The position numbers were made by a program, and so were the translations under genes. 64,000 nt of DNA from Pseudorasbora parva (lineage: Eukaryota > Chordata > Actinopteri > Cypriniformes > Gobionidae), in assembly GCF_024679245.1 (NCBI RefSeq), contig NC_090177.1, positions 49,263,353-49,327,352 on the forward strand, given 5' to 3'. The notes below the pieces were generated by a model that had not been told where the DNA came from, ran no database searches, and saw nothing but the letters and a program-made list of their open reading frames with translations. This document shows positions 1-11,159 of the stretch, piece after piece. Every line of letters starts with the position of its first letter. Within the stretch, counting starts at the first letter, position 1.

Positions 1-235
1 TCAGATCATCAAATTCAATATTCTAAAATTCAGATCATCAAATTCAATATTTTAAAATTCAGATCATCAAATTCAATATTCTAAAATTCAGATCATCAAA
101 TTCAATATTCTAAAATTCAGATCATCAAATTCAATATTCTAAAATTCAGATCATCAAATTCAATATTCTAAAATTCAGATCATCAAATTCAATATTCTAA
201 AACTCAGATCATCAAATTCAATGTTCTGAAATTCA
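1..235. repeat. 29-bp tandem array, left arm
   Basis: About eight near-identical copies of a 29-bp AT-rich unit beginning TCAGATCATCAAATTC. The array enters from outside the window. Copies differ by single substitutions only. Confidence 0.95.
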
Positions 236-452
236 GATCGCAGAAATTCAGATCTTACAGAAAGTAGGCCAGAGGTCATCAGGGAAGAGTAAAGGATGTC
301 AGAAAAATCCAACGGAGCACCATCTGATCATTTCATTTCCTATTTGTAATGGAAGAAAGAGAAGAGATCGAACAACCCCTTTATACTTTTTTGTTTATTT
401 TAGATTAATGCACAGAAAAAGAGATTTCGGCTAGATTCCTCATTTTTCGTGC

Positions 453-1956
453 ATGATTTACAAATCGCTGATTAGTGAAGAAAATCTCAGCGTTTGACGT
501 CATCTGTTGTTATCCAGGGTTGAATCCAAAATCGCCCCCATAAACCCTCACTATACCCTACTTTAGTCCACTAATACAGTTAACTCGACCAAGTGAATGA
601 ATGTAGATGAATGAGTTTTCTTTTGGGGGTGGGGGGTGAAGTTGTTAACAATAATAATGGGAAATGCTCTAATGATGCGTGACCTATTTTTAACGGTCTA
701 TGGCGTGACATTCACAGATCACTGTAGCCCTCAGTTCAAGCAAAAGGCAGCGCTCACGACATGAACCAATCACCTCCGCTTTACAGCACGAGAGAAATCA
801 TGAATGAACACACAGGGCTGACTGTAAGGGCTCCACCTTATCTTTGTCTGGGACAAATCAAAGAGGGTTTTACTTTCCCGACAGGACAAATAAAACATTA
901 AAATAACCAGATAATAATTTATTTATTATTATATTCAATGTAAACAGCGACTGATAATGGAGTGTATCTCTGGTAACAAAGTCGCGTTGAGGCTGGCGCT
1001 GCCTGTCTCTTTGTGAGACATTCGTGGAGAAATCAAAACAAGTGAGCAGCAATCTAAACGATTTTAAAATACATTGCAATCGTGAATTGTGTAGCATAAT
1101 TCATTATTAGGTACTTACATTTTAGACTCAAAAACCTTATTTTGTTCTATTTCAACTATGATTTCACCGACGAATATAGTTCCAAAGGAACAACACTCAG
1201 CGCGGTGTTTTGAACTGAATGAATCAGCGTTTTGAATGAATCATTTGAATGAACGACTCAATGACTCACTCATTAAGACGATCACTTGCTGCCACCTATT
1301 GGCGGTTTAGTTTCATGTTTAAAAGTATCATTGCATTTTTTTATTTGTATATTCAAACATTTAGAACATCAATCTCATAACATTATTTATTGCTGTTTTA
1401 TTTTTGCAGTTTAAATTAATTAATTTGATTGGTAAAAGCCCTAGTGTCTTACTATTATAACTGCATTTATTATTCAAATGTAAGAATTGAACATGAAATG
1501 CATACATTTAATAAGATTTAAAAAATGGCCTTTATAAAATGACAACGCCCTGGGGTAAATATCACAAATATGCAGATTTAAGCAGGCCTATGTAAAAGCT
1601 GATAGAACACTGATGAGAATATTATTTCAAAATCAATATTTTTATACCACCAAAAATCTCCCCAATACACTCTACAGTACATAAAATTTACTCTGTACTC
1701 TACCTGATAGGCCGGATTTTGAAACTTGTTTGCAGGTATTGAGGGTATAGGGGGCGATTTCAGATTCAGCCCAGGTCTGTTCAACAAAATAGTAGTCTTA
1801 TAGCAGTAGAAGACTACCGCTTCTTAAACTGTACCCGGCAGGTCCTAGATCAGGCAACTTTTCTGTGCAACTTAACCCGTTTCACAGAAAAAAATGTTTA
1901 TCTGATATATAAAATATTAATCAGTACCCAACCTTATTTAATTGTGCGGTAAACCA
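453..1956. other. Unique middle of the foldback-like element, no gene seen
   Basis: No ORF here resembles a known protein. About 1196-1340 (GAATGAATCA motifs followed by CTGCCACCTATTGGCGG) resembles 29035-29160, so a dispersed repeat is embedded. About 848-905 resembles 44468-44530, both reading TGTCTGGGACAA...GGACAA, which marks another dispersed family. Confidence 0.5.
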
Positions 1957-2160
1957 CACGAAAAATGAGAAATCTAGCCGAAATCTTTTTCTGTGCATTA
2001 ATCGAAAATAAAAAAAAAAGTATAAAGGGGTTGTTCGATCTCTTCTCTTTCTTCCATTACAAATAGGAAATGAAATGATCAGATGGTGCTCCGTTGGATT
2101 TTTCTGACATCCTTTACTCTTCCCTGATGACCTCTGGCCTACTTTCTGTAAGATCTGAAT

Positions 2161-2873
2161 TTCTGCGATCTGAATTTTAGAATATTGAATTTGATGATCT
2201 GAGTTTTAGAATATTGAATTTGATGATCTGAATTTTAGAATATTGAATTTGATGATCTGAATTTTAGAATATTGAATTTGATGATCTGAATTTTAGAACA
2301 TTGAATTTGATGATCTGAATTTTAGAATATTGAATTTGATGATCTGTATTTTAGAATATTGAATTTGATGATCTGAATTTTAGAATATTGAATTTGATGA
2401 TCTGAATTTTAGAATATTGAATTTGATGATCTGAATTTTAGAATATTGAATTTGATGATCTGAATTTTAGAATATTGAATTTGATGATCTGAATTTTAGA
2501 ATATTGAATTTGATGATCTGAATTTTAGAATATTGAATTTGATGATCTGAATTTTAGAACATTGAATTTGATGATCTGAATTTTAGAATATTGAATTTGA
2601 TGATCTGAATTTTAGAATATTGAATTTGATGATCTGAATTTTAGAATATTGAATTTGATGATCTGAATTTTAGAATATTGAATTTGATGATCTGAATTTT
2701 AGAACATTGAATTTGATGATCTGAGTTTTAGAACATTGAATTTGATGATCTGAATTTTAGAACATTGAATTTGATGATCTGAATTTTAGAATATTGAATA
2801 TGATGATCTGAGTTTTAGAATATTGAATTTGATGATCTGAATTTTAGAATATTGAATTTGATGATCTGAATTT
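2161..2873. repeat. 29-bp tandem array, right arm (inverted)
   Basis: About 24 copies of the reverse complement of the left-arm unit (GATGATCTGAATTTTAGAA core). Variants such as AACATT for AATATT recur in several copies, which indicates amplification after mutation. From 2874 to about 3160 the sequence decays into AT-rich DNA that still carries degenerate pieces of the unit, for example near 3129-3142. Confidence 0.95.
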
Positions 2874-3159
2874 CTTCTTCATCTGAAATCTTGAATCTGT
2901 ATTTTCAAAAACTGAATATTTACAGTCTATTAATTCAGAACAAAATATTTGCTGTTTGAAAATACATGTCTATACAATTTCGACATAAAAAACATTTCAG
3001 ATGTGTTCAATTTCAAAGGTTCTATATTCAACATTTTAAAAAATTCAAATTCAGAACTATGTAAAATACAACATAATATTCAATTTTGTTAGATTACACT
3101 TGTCAATAATTCAGATTTATACAATTCAAATTCAGATCATTTAGTCATATTTCTAGCTC

Positions 3160-3420
3160 CATACGAGCGAGACCGGGGCGTGATGGCGAATGAGTGTCAC
3201 CTGTGAGCCACACCGGTCTCAAATCCTCTCACGAGGGAGCTCGGCGGCATATAAGGACGAGAGATCACCAGACCTGGGTTTGACGTTGAGTTGTGTTTGT
3301 TTTATTATGTGTGTGCGTGGCAGATGTCCGTGAGGGGCCGCGTTACTTTCGCTTTGTTTGGTTAAGTCTTTTCAATGTTCGCCGGTTCTCGGAAAACGAT
3401 CAAAACGATCCGGTCGTCCT
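3160..3420 (+). promoter_or_regulatory. LTR-like or promoter-like fragment with TATA box
   Basis: A GC-richer block contains TATAAG at about 3250 followed by a transcribed-leader-like stretch. Composition and layout resemble a fish LTR promoter, but I see no matching second LTR or clear TG...CA boundaries. The 120-codon ORF beginning inside it (3293) has no recognisable domain. Confidence 0.25.
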
Positions 3421-3972
3421 TCTTCCCCCCCAAACATACTGTATTACAATTTCTATGTCCAATTTACCATTACACATACACGCAACAACGATTTGCCATT
3501 TGATCCATCACGTCACCACCACTGTGACTTTTGTTGATGCCACTCGTAGCCCAGATGGAGCGAGCGTTGCAGGATTAGCAATGGATGAAGTAAAAGTAAA
3601 GTTGGTGAGTGAAGTATATAAAATTGTTGACAACGAGTCTATAAAGGCACTTTAGCCTGTTTCTTTAGCCCATTCATGATGCTGTTGATGTTGAGAGAAG
3701 TGCAATATTAAAAAAAAAAAAAGCATTTTAATTGGAATGATTTTAGCGTGTGTGATTTATTGCGGGCACGGATCGGGTAACGGGCAAATATTAACGGGTC
3801 TGGGATGGACCCGTGTAGGACTCTGGTATGACGTAAGACCTGGCTCTGTTGTGGCTCTTAGCATGTGGAAAAGAAAACGGTTCTTAGAAGGCTCTCAAGT
3901 CGAACCAACTTAGAACTGACACTAGCACTGGCTCCGAACTAGCATCCGGTTCATTCTGGTGGAAAAGGGGTA

Positions 3973-4444
3973 ACAGAGATCAAGTTAGAAGTACCAAACA
4001 CCTCCATCTTTTCCCTATTTAAATACAGTTACACGAGTAGTTGATCGATCAAGTATGGCGACAAAATAAAACGTGGTACTTCTCTAATCACATTTTAAAA
4101 AGAGAACTATAATGTATGGCGGATTAGCACTTCTGAGAGTACTTCGCCTCGGCGCAGTAAAAAGTCCCGGCTGAAACATCTTCCCTCACACCTCCCCCTC
4201 ACTCTCTCTTTTCTGTCAATAGGGAGGTGTGAGGGAAGATGTTTCAGCCGGGACTTTTTACTGCGCCGAGCCAAAGTACTCTCAGAAGTGCTATTCCAAT
4301 ATACAATATAGTTCTCCTTTTTAATCCGATTAGAGAAGAACATCGTTTTATTTTGTCACCATACTTGATCGTTCAACTACTCGTGTAACTGTATTTAAAT
4401 AGGGAACACGTGGAGGTGTTTGGTACTTCTAACTTGATCTCTGT
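3973..4444. mobile_element. Long perfect-type hairpin (foldback MITE)
   Basis: Two arms of about 222 bp (3973-4196 and 4222-4444) are near-exact reverse complements around a ~25-bp loop. They diverge only by scattered substitutions and small indels. The flanks (about 3840-3970) carry GAACTAGCA/GGTGGAAAAGGGG-type sequence typical of a short DNA-transposon end. No coding content. The ORF read across one arm (4107-4343) is an artefact of the palindrome. Confidence 0.7.
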
Positions 4445-5067
4445 TTGGTTCCATAGTGAATGAACTGGGCTTAGTGGGCTAAGCTAAATGCTATCAGATC
4501 ATCACTGCGTGTCAGAGAGATTAAGAGCACACACTGAGACGAGAGAGGTATCAACTCGTTTAAGTTAAGTGAATAACATAGTTTAATATGGAAAGGCAGT
4601 GAAGTATCCCTTTAAGCATAGTGTAGTGTAACCACGTTAACTTTATTACCAGCGTACACAGTTTGTAATAAAACAATAACCATAACGCATTGTTCATTAT
4701 AAACGTGGGATTATGAATTATATTGAGAACGTCATACATAGAAAGCATGCCGTAATTTAACGTTACCCTGTAAACTTTAGCCGCGTTCCTCATGAAGTGT
4801 TTCAAACTGCACTCGCTTCTTCTGGAGGAGTAGCAGGAACACTAATAGCTGGTACAGATCCTTTATTCAGGAGCAGCTTCTTAGCAAGACCTGGTTCATA
4901 CTGACCCTCGGTTATAAAGTCTGGTCAGAAATGCTTCACGGTTCGCGCAGACAAAAGCATCGACGAAAACAAAACTCAGCCACTGCGTCTTCAGCCGTTC
5001 AGATTTAGGAACATCAGAATGACTGCTGTGTTCATTATTACACCAAAGAACAGAACACCACAATCGC
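4445..5067. other. No recognisable gene
   Basis: AT-rich sequence. A GTATCCCTTTAA motif near 4605 resembles ends of fish interspersed repeats. No credible ORF, RNA gene or terminal repeat was found. Confidence 0.4.
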
Positions 5068-5070
5068 TTA

Positions 5071-5735
5071 CTGTGCGTTCACACCGCCGGCGGCGAGAGC
5101 GTCAAGCTGGCCGGAAGTCATTCATTTTCAATGGGAGCCGGGCGGCGAGCTCCGGCGAGAGCGGCGCGGCGCGTCTTGGACGATTTGGGCGTCGAGGAGA
5201 GTTGAAATCAGCTCAACTTTATGGTAATGAGCTATGACGCGGTTCGGCGGCAACAGGCGGCAACCAGTCAGAATGTAGAAGTGCTCCGCTTGAGAGAAAT
5301 CCAGAGAACGCAGGCCTGTAAACTTTGGTTCCGACCACATTAGTTCCCAAGCAATTTGTAGGAGAGGTTGATCATTGCTGTGCGGGTTTCCCTATCATTT
5401 ATGACAAGATCATTCATAGTGATGTGTAATTTGTTAAGAAGTCGCGCAACACTATTTTATAGGCGCTAGAACGCTCGTTGTTCAGCGGGTGTGCAATTAA
5501 TTCTTACTTTCACATTTAAACGATTTCATGAAGTTAATTTATACCCTACTTGTGGTCAGTATATCCATCAACATGCTTGTTTGATTTGCGGCCTCTTTAA
5601 ATACAGTTTAAAAAAAGAAAAAACATTCGATCTACGTCAGAGCGGCAGCACGTCCACGGAGCTTTCTACAGCGTCGTTGTCAGGGCGGCAAGAGCGAATT
5701 TTGACGCTCTCGCCGGCGGCGGTGTGAACGCACGG
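5071..5735. mobile_element. PIF/Harbinger-type MITE with TTA target duplication
   Basis: Terminal inverted repeats of ~33 bp begin CTGTGCGTTCACACCGCC on the left and CCGTGCGTTCACACCGCC (reverse complement) on the right. The element is flanked by TTA at 5068-5070 and 5736-5738. A 3-bp TTA/TAA duplication is the hallmark of PIF/Harbinger. At 665 bp with no transposase or Myb-like ORF it is non-autonomous. The GC-rich ends contrast with the AT-rich flanks. Confidence 0.8.
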
Positions 5736-5738
5736 TTA

Positions 5739-6290
5739 GACGCCATTCTGCTCCAGCGTCTCTACTTATACAATAGCGGACTATAATGAGCTCGCTCAGG
5801 GCGGGGCTGAGGTGAAACACTGCTGTCAATAAACAGTCATGGACGGGGCGTGTGTGCGGCGTCACGGTCGAACGGCTCGATGTGAGACGAGAGAAAACAT
5901 ATAAGGAGATATCAGAAAGATTAAAGACTCCAGCTTCGATATTTGAACACTGTTTATGATAAAACTGGGTTGCAGTGACATTAATTTCTTAATTTATGTC
6001 AGGAGTGCATTATAATCGATCTATTATGAACGATATTTTGTATGGAATATCACACGCACGTTAATTCTCTCTCATCTGCACTGGCTCATTTGTGTTCACA
6101 CAGATCGCAAAGAACAGCTTTCAGTTTAGCTCTTAGTTCAAAAGTGCTCCTGTTTGGAGAAATACTGACATATCACATGTTTGCACAATATTTTGTCATA
6201 CAGAATACCATTTCTATTTATTTCTCACTGAATTATCCGATCTCAAACAAATATATATATATATTTGGGCGAAGGTTTAATTCCCTTTAT
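5739..6290. other. No recognisable gene
   Basis: Short ORFs (for example 6042-6341) show no domain and run into the repeat fragment that follows. A short (AT)n lies at about 6250-6263. Confidence 0.4.
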
Positions 6291-6365
6291 GTTGCTCTGG
6301 GTGGTTGTAGCTCTATCCACTTGCGTGCAGAGGGAGTTTGAAAGACAAGCTGGCTTGTCAGGCTA
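6291..6365 (+). mobile_element. Fragment of the 9-bp-TSD MITE family (right end)
   Basis: The stretch GTGCAGAGGGAGTTTGAAAG followed by GGCTTGTCAGGCTA matches the right end of the elements at 11273-11806 and 36947-37491. The ~70 bp that separates these motifs in the full copies is deleted here. Confidence 0.7.
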
Positions 6366-7265
6366 GGCTAGTCTGTGATTTTATTAACATCTGAATCCAG
6401 AAATGTTTTCTCCCACCACCTGCGTAAAAATCCCCAGCCAAATAACCTCCTGTTTTTAGACAAACACTAAGGTTGTGTGGGAATGTAACTGCTGTTCACA
6501 CTGCTTTCCAAACATTTTCTCATCCACACTGAAACCAATAAATTCACCTTACTGAGTGAAACCTCATAAAAACTCAATGAGATGATACAGATCCTAAAGT
6601 TATCATGCTATTCTTCTGACTGGATCATTTAATTTAGCAGAATATATCACCATTCACTGAAGTGTCCAGGTCTTTCTGTCACCATTATATGTTTGATCTC
6701 AAATGTTATTGCTCTCGTGTCTCAGCAATCGAGAGTAAATTTATCTGTCGTCTTTGCAGGACTGTGATATGAAAAGTGTGAAAATTGATGTATCTTTAGC
6801 AACAGTGTGAATGTGATTAATACGCAACAGGCACAATACCGGTATAAACATACATATGTATCGGTTCAATATGAGTCATGGTGTTAAAGTTAAATTCCAA
6901 TATTTATTTATCTATGTAACTCTGAAAGTGTTCCTGTAGAACGCAATAGTGTCACGCTTTGACGTAATGCACGTTTTGATGCTTTTGGCATTTAATTCAG
7001 TCGTCGTATTTAAGTTTAATTATAACGCCATTTTGCAATTCCTGTTTTCTCATCTTCAAAATTAAGACCTCTTAAAACACAACGAAGGCTTTTCTCATTC
7101 CATTTTAGAGATTTCATGGATTTATTTTGATCAAACTGAATTTAAGACTTTAAGGACCCGCGGGCTCCATGACTTACCAAACATGCAGTTCTTTGAGCCT
7201 GCTGTCTCTAAATGCAGTTTTTCATTTGAGCTAATTTTCTAGTTTCTTCCCTGCCCAGTTCTAAG
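6366..7265. other. No recognisable gene
   Basis: AT-rich sequence without credible ORFs or terminal repeats. Confidence 0.4.
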
Positions 7266-8570
7266 GTCAGGCATACACTGTGCGATTTCCATCCTATTTT
7301 GAGCCGAATTCTGACTTGTGTGACTCTGTTTTGGGTCGGGCCGATTTTCAGCTTCGTTGTGCATCATTTGTAGTTCAGTGTTTGTGCAGTGAACAGATGG
7401 AAATTGGCAAATTCCTAATTGGCAATCAGATGGTCGGATGAATTTCTTGGCATGCAAGAAGGTATTACAGCTGAAGCAGAGCAACAAACTCACTGCCAGA
7501 TTTCCCCCTCACTGCACTAAAGCAAAAGTTGAACCATTTCATCTTTAATGCAGCAAGAAAGAAAACTAAAAGAGGGAGAACTTTAAGTTCTGTTAGACAG
7601 CCATCAAACAGCAGCAATTAGTCATCTGTGGCGCCTCCAGTTTGTGCTTTTTGATGAATAATCCACGTCTCCCAAACCACTGAGTAGCCTATCCAGCGCC
7701 TCTTTTAATAATTCAGATACTTCGTTAATTTACCCGTTTCAATTTCACTTTATTTACTCATTTATGTAATATTTACATCATTTTATTACCACAGGATATA
7801 TGAACTGTTGTCCACCATTTGACTATTGGTGATAAAGAAAAATGTCATGTCGCAATATTGAAGTAAATCGATTATAAAGATATCACCTTATGTAATGTGC
7901 CGACTTTAGACAGTAATGTCGGTGAAGTCAATTATTCACTACAGAAGTGAAAGTCAAATCTTCATTGCATATATATTTTCAGAGAGAGAAACTGCTTCAA
8001 CATATGCTGATAACGGTATATAACTGTCTTCATTTGTTTTCTTCATATTTCTCTTGTAGCCCATAGGCCAGGTCCATTTTGTGCTGGTCCAAGTTGTTTC
8101 TGAAATAAAGCTGCTCTTTTCATTGAGACTGATATTATTGCATTGTTCAGGCACATTAAAGACTGATAATCATTTTAATTATAGGAATATAATTCATTGT
8201 ATAATTGACCTAAATGTTTTTTAATGATGAGTAGGCTAATCTAATCTTTTATTGTGCAGCGTGCATTGATTATGCATTGATGCGTTATGAAATTGTTGTG
8301 GGGCAAATTATATGTAGGCTAATATCAATTTAATAATAAAAGGGCCTACCCTGATATTAGTAATTATAATAATTTAATGCAAAAATGGCAAATGCTAAAT
8401 CCTCTTGATATCAATAGTTAATGCTTTTGACGATATCTCTGCATATCATGGTCGATCGGCACAGGGGTTTATCGCACATATATATTTCACCCGTACAGTG
8501 AGAGCCCATAAATCATGAGCTTTGGCTTTACGTCACACGCAATCTACTCATAGTTTCCTTGATGGAACAT
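7266..8570 (-). mobile_element. Harbinger-type MITE, inverted relative of the copy at 59560-60952
   Basis: The left end (GGCATACACTGTGCGATTT, then GAGCCGAATTCTGAC and GGGTCGGGCCGATTTTCAG) matches the reverse complement of the right end of the element at 59560-60952. Near 8396-8550 the matches to the other end continue (CTAAATCCTCTTGATATCAA, ATTTCACCCGTACAGTG, GGCTTTACGT). The last ~45 bp at the 8.57-kb end are strongly diverged, so no target duplication is readable. No transposase is present. Confidence 0.65.
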
Positions 8571-9783
8571 ATTTACATAGAACATGGATAGGTTACAAAA
8601 AAAATATTTTTTTCTTGCAAGAAAATATTAAAATGTTTGCCCGGTCGATGATAAACTTGCTTTTCTCAAAAAAACTTTGAGGAAAAAAGATTGAAATGAC
8701 CATTGCATGTCTGGCATCTTCACTTTGAAGAATCCGCTCAGCTTCCTCTAAGTCGGCCAGATCTTTTAGAGGGAGCGAAAGAGGTAAAGAAGGCGAGATG
8801 GGTTTCAAACGCTTACCCACTATCACAACAAAAAGGTTGTTTTAAATCATTCACAACATTTTAACAATGTTGCAGCCACTTCCACTATATTTACTGTATA
8901 AAATGAATGTAGGCTTACCTTTAGTGGGATGGGTGCGCTTGTTTTTCACAACACAAAAGCTTCATCTAAGGCCTGATGGTGGATACAGCTTCTTGCAGAT
9001 CATCCTCAACATCAAGACGCGATCTGTGTTTATTTTTCATGCCTTGAGTCCCAGCAGTTTTCCCATTGAAGTCACATCTTTTAGTTTGGTGTCCAGCCGG
9101 GTGAAAATGTCACTGCCTGTACAAGTCCCCTCCATCAGAAGAGCAATTCCTCATGCACTTTTCCATCAAATGTGAACCTGAAGAATGTCAGCAACTGACA
9201 CGAATTTAACTAATCTCTTAATGTCTTATGCAATATCATAAACACGGTGAGCTATCAAAAAACATTATTGGCTTTACCTTTAAAACCAAACAAGAATATT
9301 GATTCCCATTTCTTATCAATGATTGTTTATTCTACCCCAATTATCTTAACATTTATTGCATTTGTTTAATTAATTATTTCAACCTTGTACATTTAAGAAA
9401 TAAATGTAATGTTCCTTTACTTAACAAAAATGTATGTCTTAAAATATAATCAAAACTCTCCAACATAGGACTTTTCTACCAAGATCTTATATTTTGCCAT
9501 AATTCCTTTATTTCCATATTATGGTATAAAATACCATATTATGGTTTCCATGGTATAAAAAAAAAAGGAGGTTGCGGTTTCCACGTGCAGTTGCGTGCTG
9601 GTAAAGTCATAAAATATTTAGTAAAACACTACTTAAACTGAATACACTACAATACTGCAACTTTATTCTTCAAACCATCGCCATCATCCCCAGTTTGAGA
9701 ACCTCTGCTCTAGACAGAGTCCTTTCACTTCAGACACTAGTTCAGTAACGTCTTGAAAGCTTCATCTGCTGGTTAGTAGGGAT
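8571..9783. other. No defined gene; antisense exon-like pieces
   Basis: On the minus strand two stretches look exon-like. About 8915-9175 ends in a consensus-like donor (ACTAAAG|GTAAGC). About 8693-8815 has an acceptor (GATAG) and an open frame reading LPLKDLADLEEAERILQSED. I do not recognise the family; the pieces may belong to a decayed transposon. The rest is AT-rich DNA. Confidence 0.25.
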
Positions 9784-10117
9784 TAGGGATGCACCGAATC
9801 CAGGATTCGGATTCGGCCGAATATTGGGTTTTTTGACTGGGTTCGGTTTCTGCCGAACCTTAGAATTTTTTTTCACTGAACCGAACCCGCTTGCACTACG
9901 CGATACTGGTCGATGATGTCGTGGTTGATAATGGCAACGTGTTTACTAGGTGGACCATTCGAATGCAGTAGGCTGTGAGAAAGTGAAAATGGAACTTGTG
10001 AACAGAAAATGTGTTGTTTGGCAGTACTTTCAGTCACAAGAAGGCAATTCAAGTCGAGCTATATGTTCAATTTGCAATGCCGATTTGTCTCGCGGTGACA
10101 AGAACCCTAAACAATAG
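9784..10117 (+). mobile_element. hAT element, 5' remnant
   Basis: Begins with TAGGGATGCACCGAATCC, a terminal sequence typical of vertebrate hAT elements, followed by imperfect palindromic CGGATTCGGCCGAAT sequence and then the start of a transposase-like ORF. The downstream part is missing, cut where another repeat begins at about 10126. Confidence 0.6.
9989..10117 (+). pseudogene. hAT transposase N-terminus (BED zinc finger fragment)
   Basis: A 42-codon ORF starts with ATG and contains VWQYFQ followed by CSICNADLSRG. These are the conserved aromatic residues and the first Cys-x2-Cys pair of a BED-type zinc finger, the DNA-binding module at the N-terminus of many hAT transposases. The His part of the finger and all catalytic regions are absent, and a TAG stop ends the ORF just before the next repeat. 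It is a non-functional fragment. BED fingers also occur in domesticated ZBED genes, but the adjoining hAT terminus makes a transposon origin more likely. Confidence 0.5.
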
Positions 10118-10125
10118 CCGCTGGA

Positions 10126-10420
10126 TGTCCGGTTCGTGAACAAATCGTTCTTTTTAACCAGATTTTTTTAGTGATCCGGTCGAACCAGTTCACCAAATCG
10201 GACTGAATCGTTCTAAACGGTTTGCGTCTCAAATCAGCGCTGATCCCACAAGTTACTATAGTTATAACTTTCTGACATGAGTGACAGCCCCTCAGACTAG
10301 AAATAAACTAATATCTTGAAGTATATGTTGTAACTCCAACAGTTCACTGAACTGAGACTGTGTTTGCTGTGAGAGCCGGTGAGCTGAGATACTGCATGCG
10401 TGATCGCGTCGTCTTGAACA
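10126..10420 (+). repeat. Dispersed repeat, copy 1
   Basis: Begins GATGTCCGGTTCGTGA and continues with AAATCGTTCTTTTT and TTCTGACATGAG. It is homologous, in the same orientation, to 11160-12010, about 1 kb downstream. Confidence 0.6.
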
Positions 10421-11159
10421 GAACTGTTTCTCTCGGAGTGGGACGGCTGCTGTTTCTCTCGGAAAATGGATGCTGATAATATATGAGCCCGGGTGAACCG
10501 AGGATTTGTGTGAGTTTATGTTATGTCAATGTAAGTTTATTTAATCTGTGTAAAACATCAGTGTTTGCACGACAGTGGCTGTAACGTTCAATTCCTGTGA
10601 AACACTGATAACAGATAAATGTAATCCGCTTCACACTGTCATTTTCTATTTCAGCAAATGAAAAAAAAAACATCCAACTTCTTGATAACAGGTTAGGTCA
10701 TATAAGAACGTGCATGTACTCTATTATATTATTGTTGTGTTTATGAATCATGGAATGTGTTTTTTTTTACACGCGCTAATCCTACTGCTACTAGAAACGA
10801 TCAGAATTACAACAGCCAATTATCAATCGATATTTTATAATTGATATATGACCTATTATCAATAAATAAATGTACTGTCTCATCCAAACCTATCCCGCAC
10901 AGCACACGTTAAATGCATACTTTTACACCTCTTTACTACGACGCTAGACTAAGTCGAACAGAAACAGTAACATAGGCCTCGTTCAATCTTAACACCGTCA
11001 TGCTCTTATTGGCGAAAGATAAACATAACGTCAGATTACTATTAAAAATATATATCATGCATAAACAGTAAAAGAAAATCAAATTGTATATGAAAACACA
11101 TTTACGTTACCGTTTCAAAGAGCAACATAAAATGGCTACCACCATAAAGTCTTCAATAG

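Larger units (their letters stand above)
1..2880. mobile_element. Foldback-like element with tandem-repeat inverted arms
   Basis: The first and last parts are inverted copies of each other. About 1-452 matches the reverse complement of about 1957-2880, including a unique stretch (about 236-452 versus 1957-2165), and a weaker match extends inward (about 510-560 versus 1740-1800, both with AATCGCCCCC or its complement). The outer parts of both arms are arrays of the same 29-bp unit in opposite orientation. The ~1.3-kb middle has no convincing protein. This is the architecture of foldback-type or long-TIR non-autonomous DNA elements. The left end lies outside the window, so no target duplication can be tested. 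An inverted duplication of a satellite is the alternative. Confidence 0.6.

Noticed and set aside
1..2873. CRISPR-like regularity of the 29-bp repeats
   Set aside because: There are no spacers; units are directly contiguous, and the genome is clearly a vertebrate's.
3293..3655. 120-codon ORF with a hydrophobic start
   Set aside because: No recognisable domain, sits downstream of an LTR-like TATA box, and looks like leader sequence.
5019..5340. Arg/Gly-rich ORFs on both strands near 5.0-5.3 kb
   Set aside because: They lie in the GC-rich terminal region of a Harbinger MITE and overlap each other on opposite strands.
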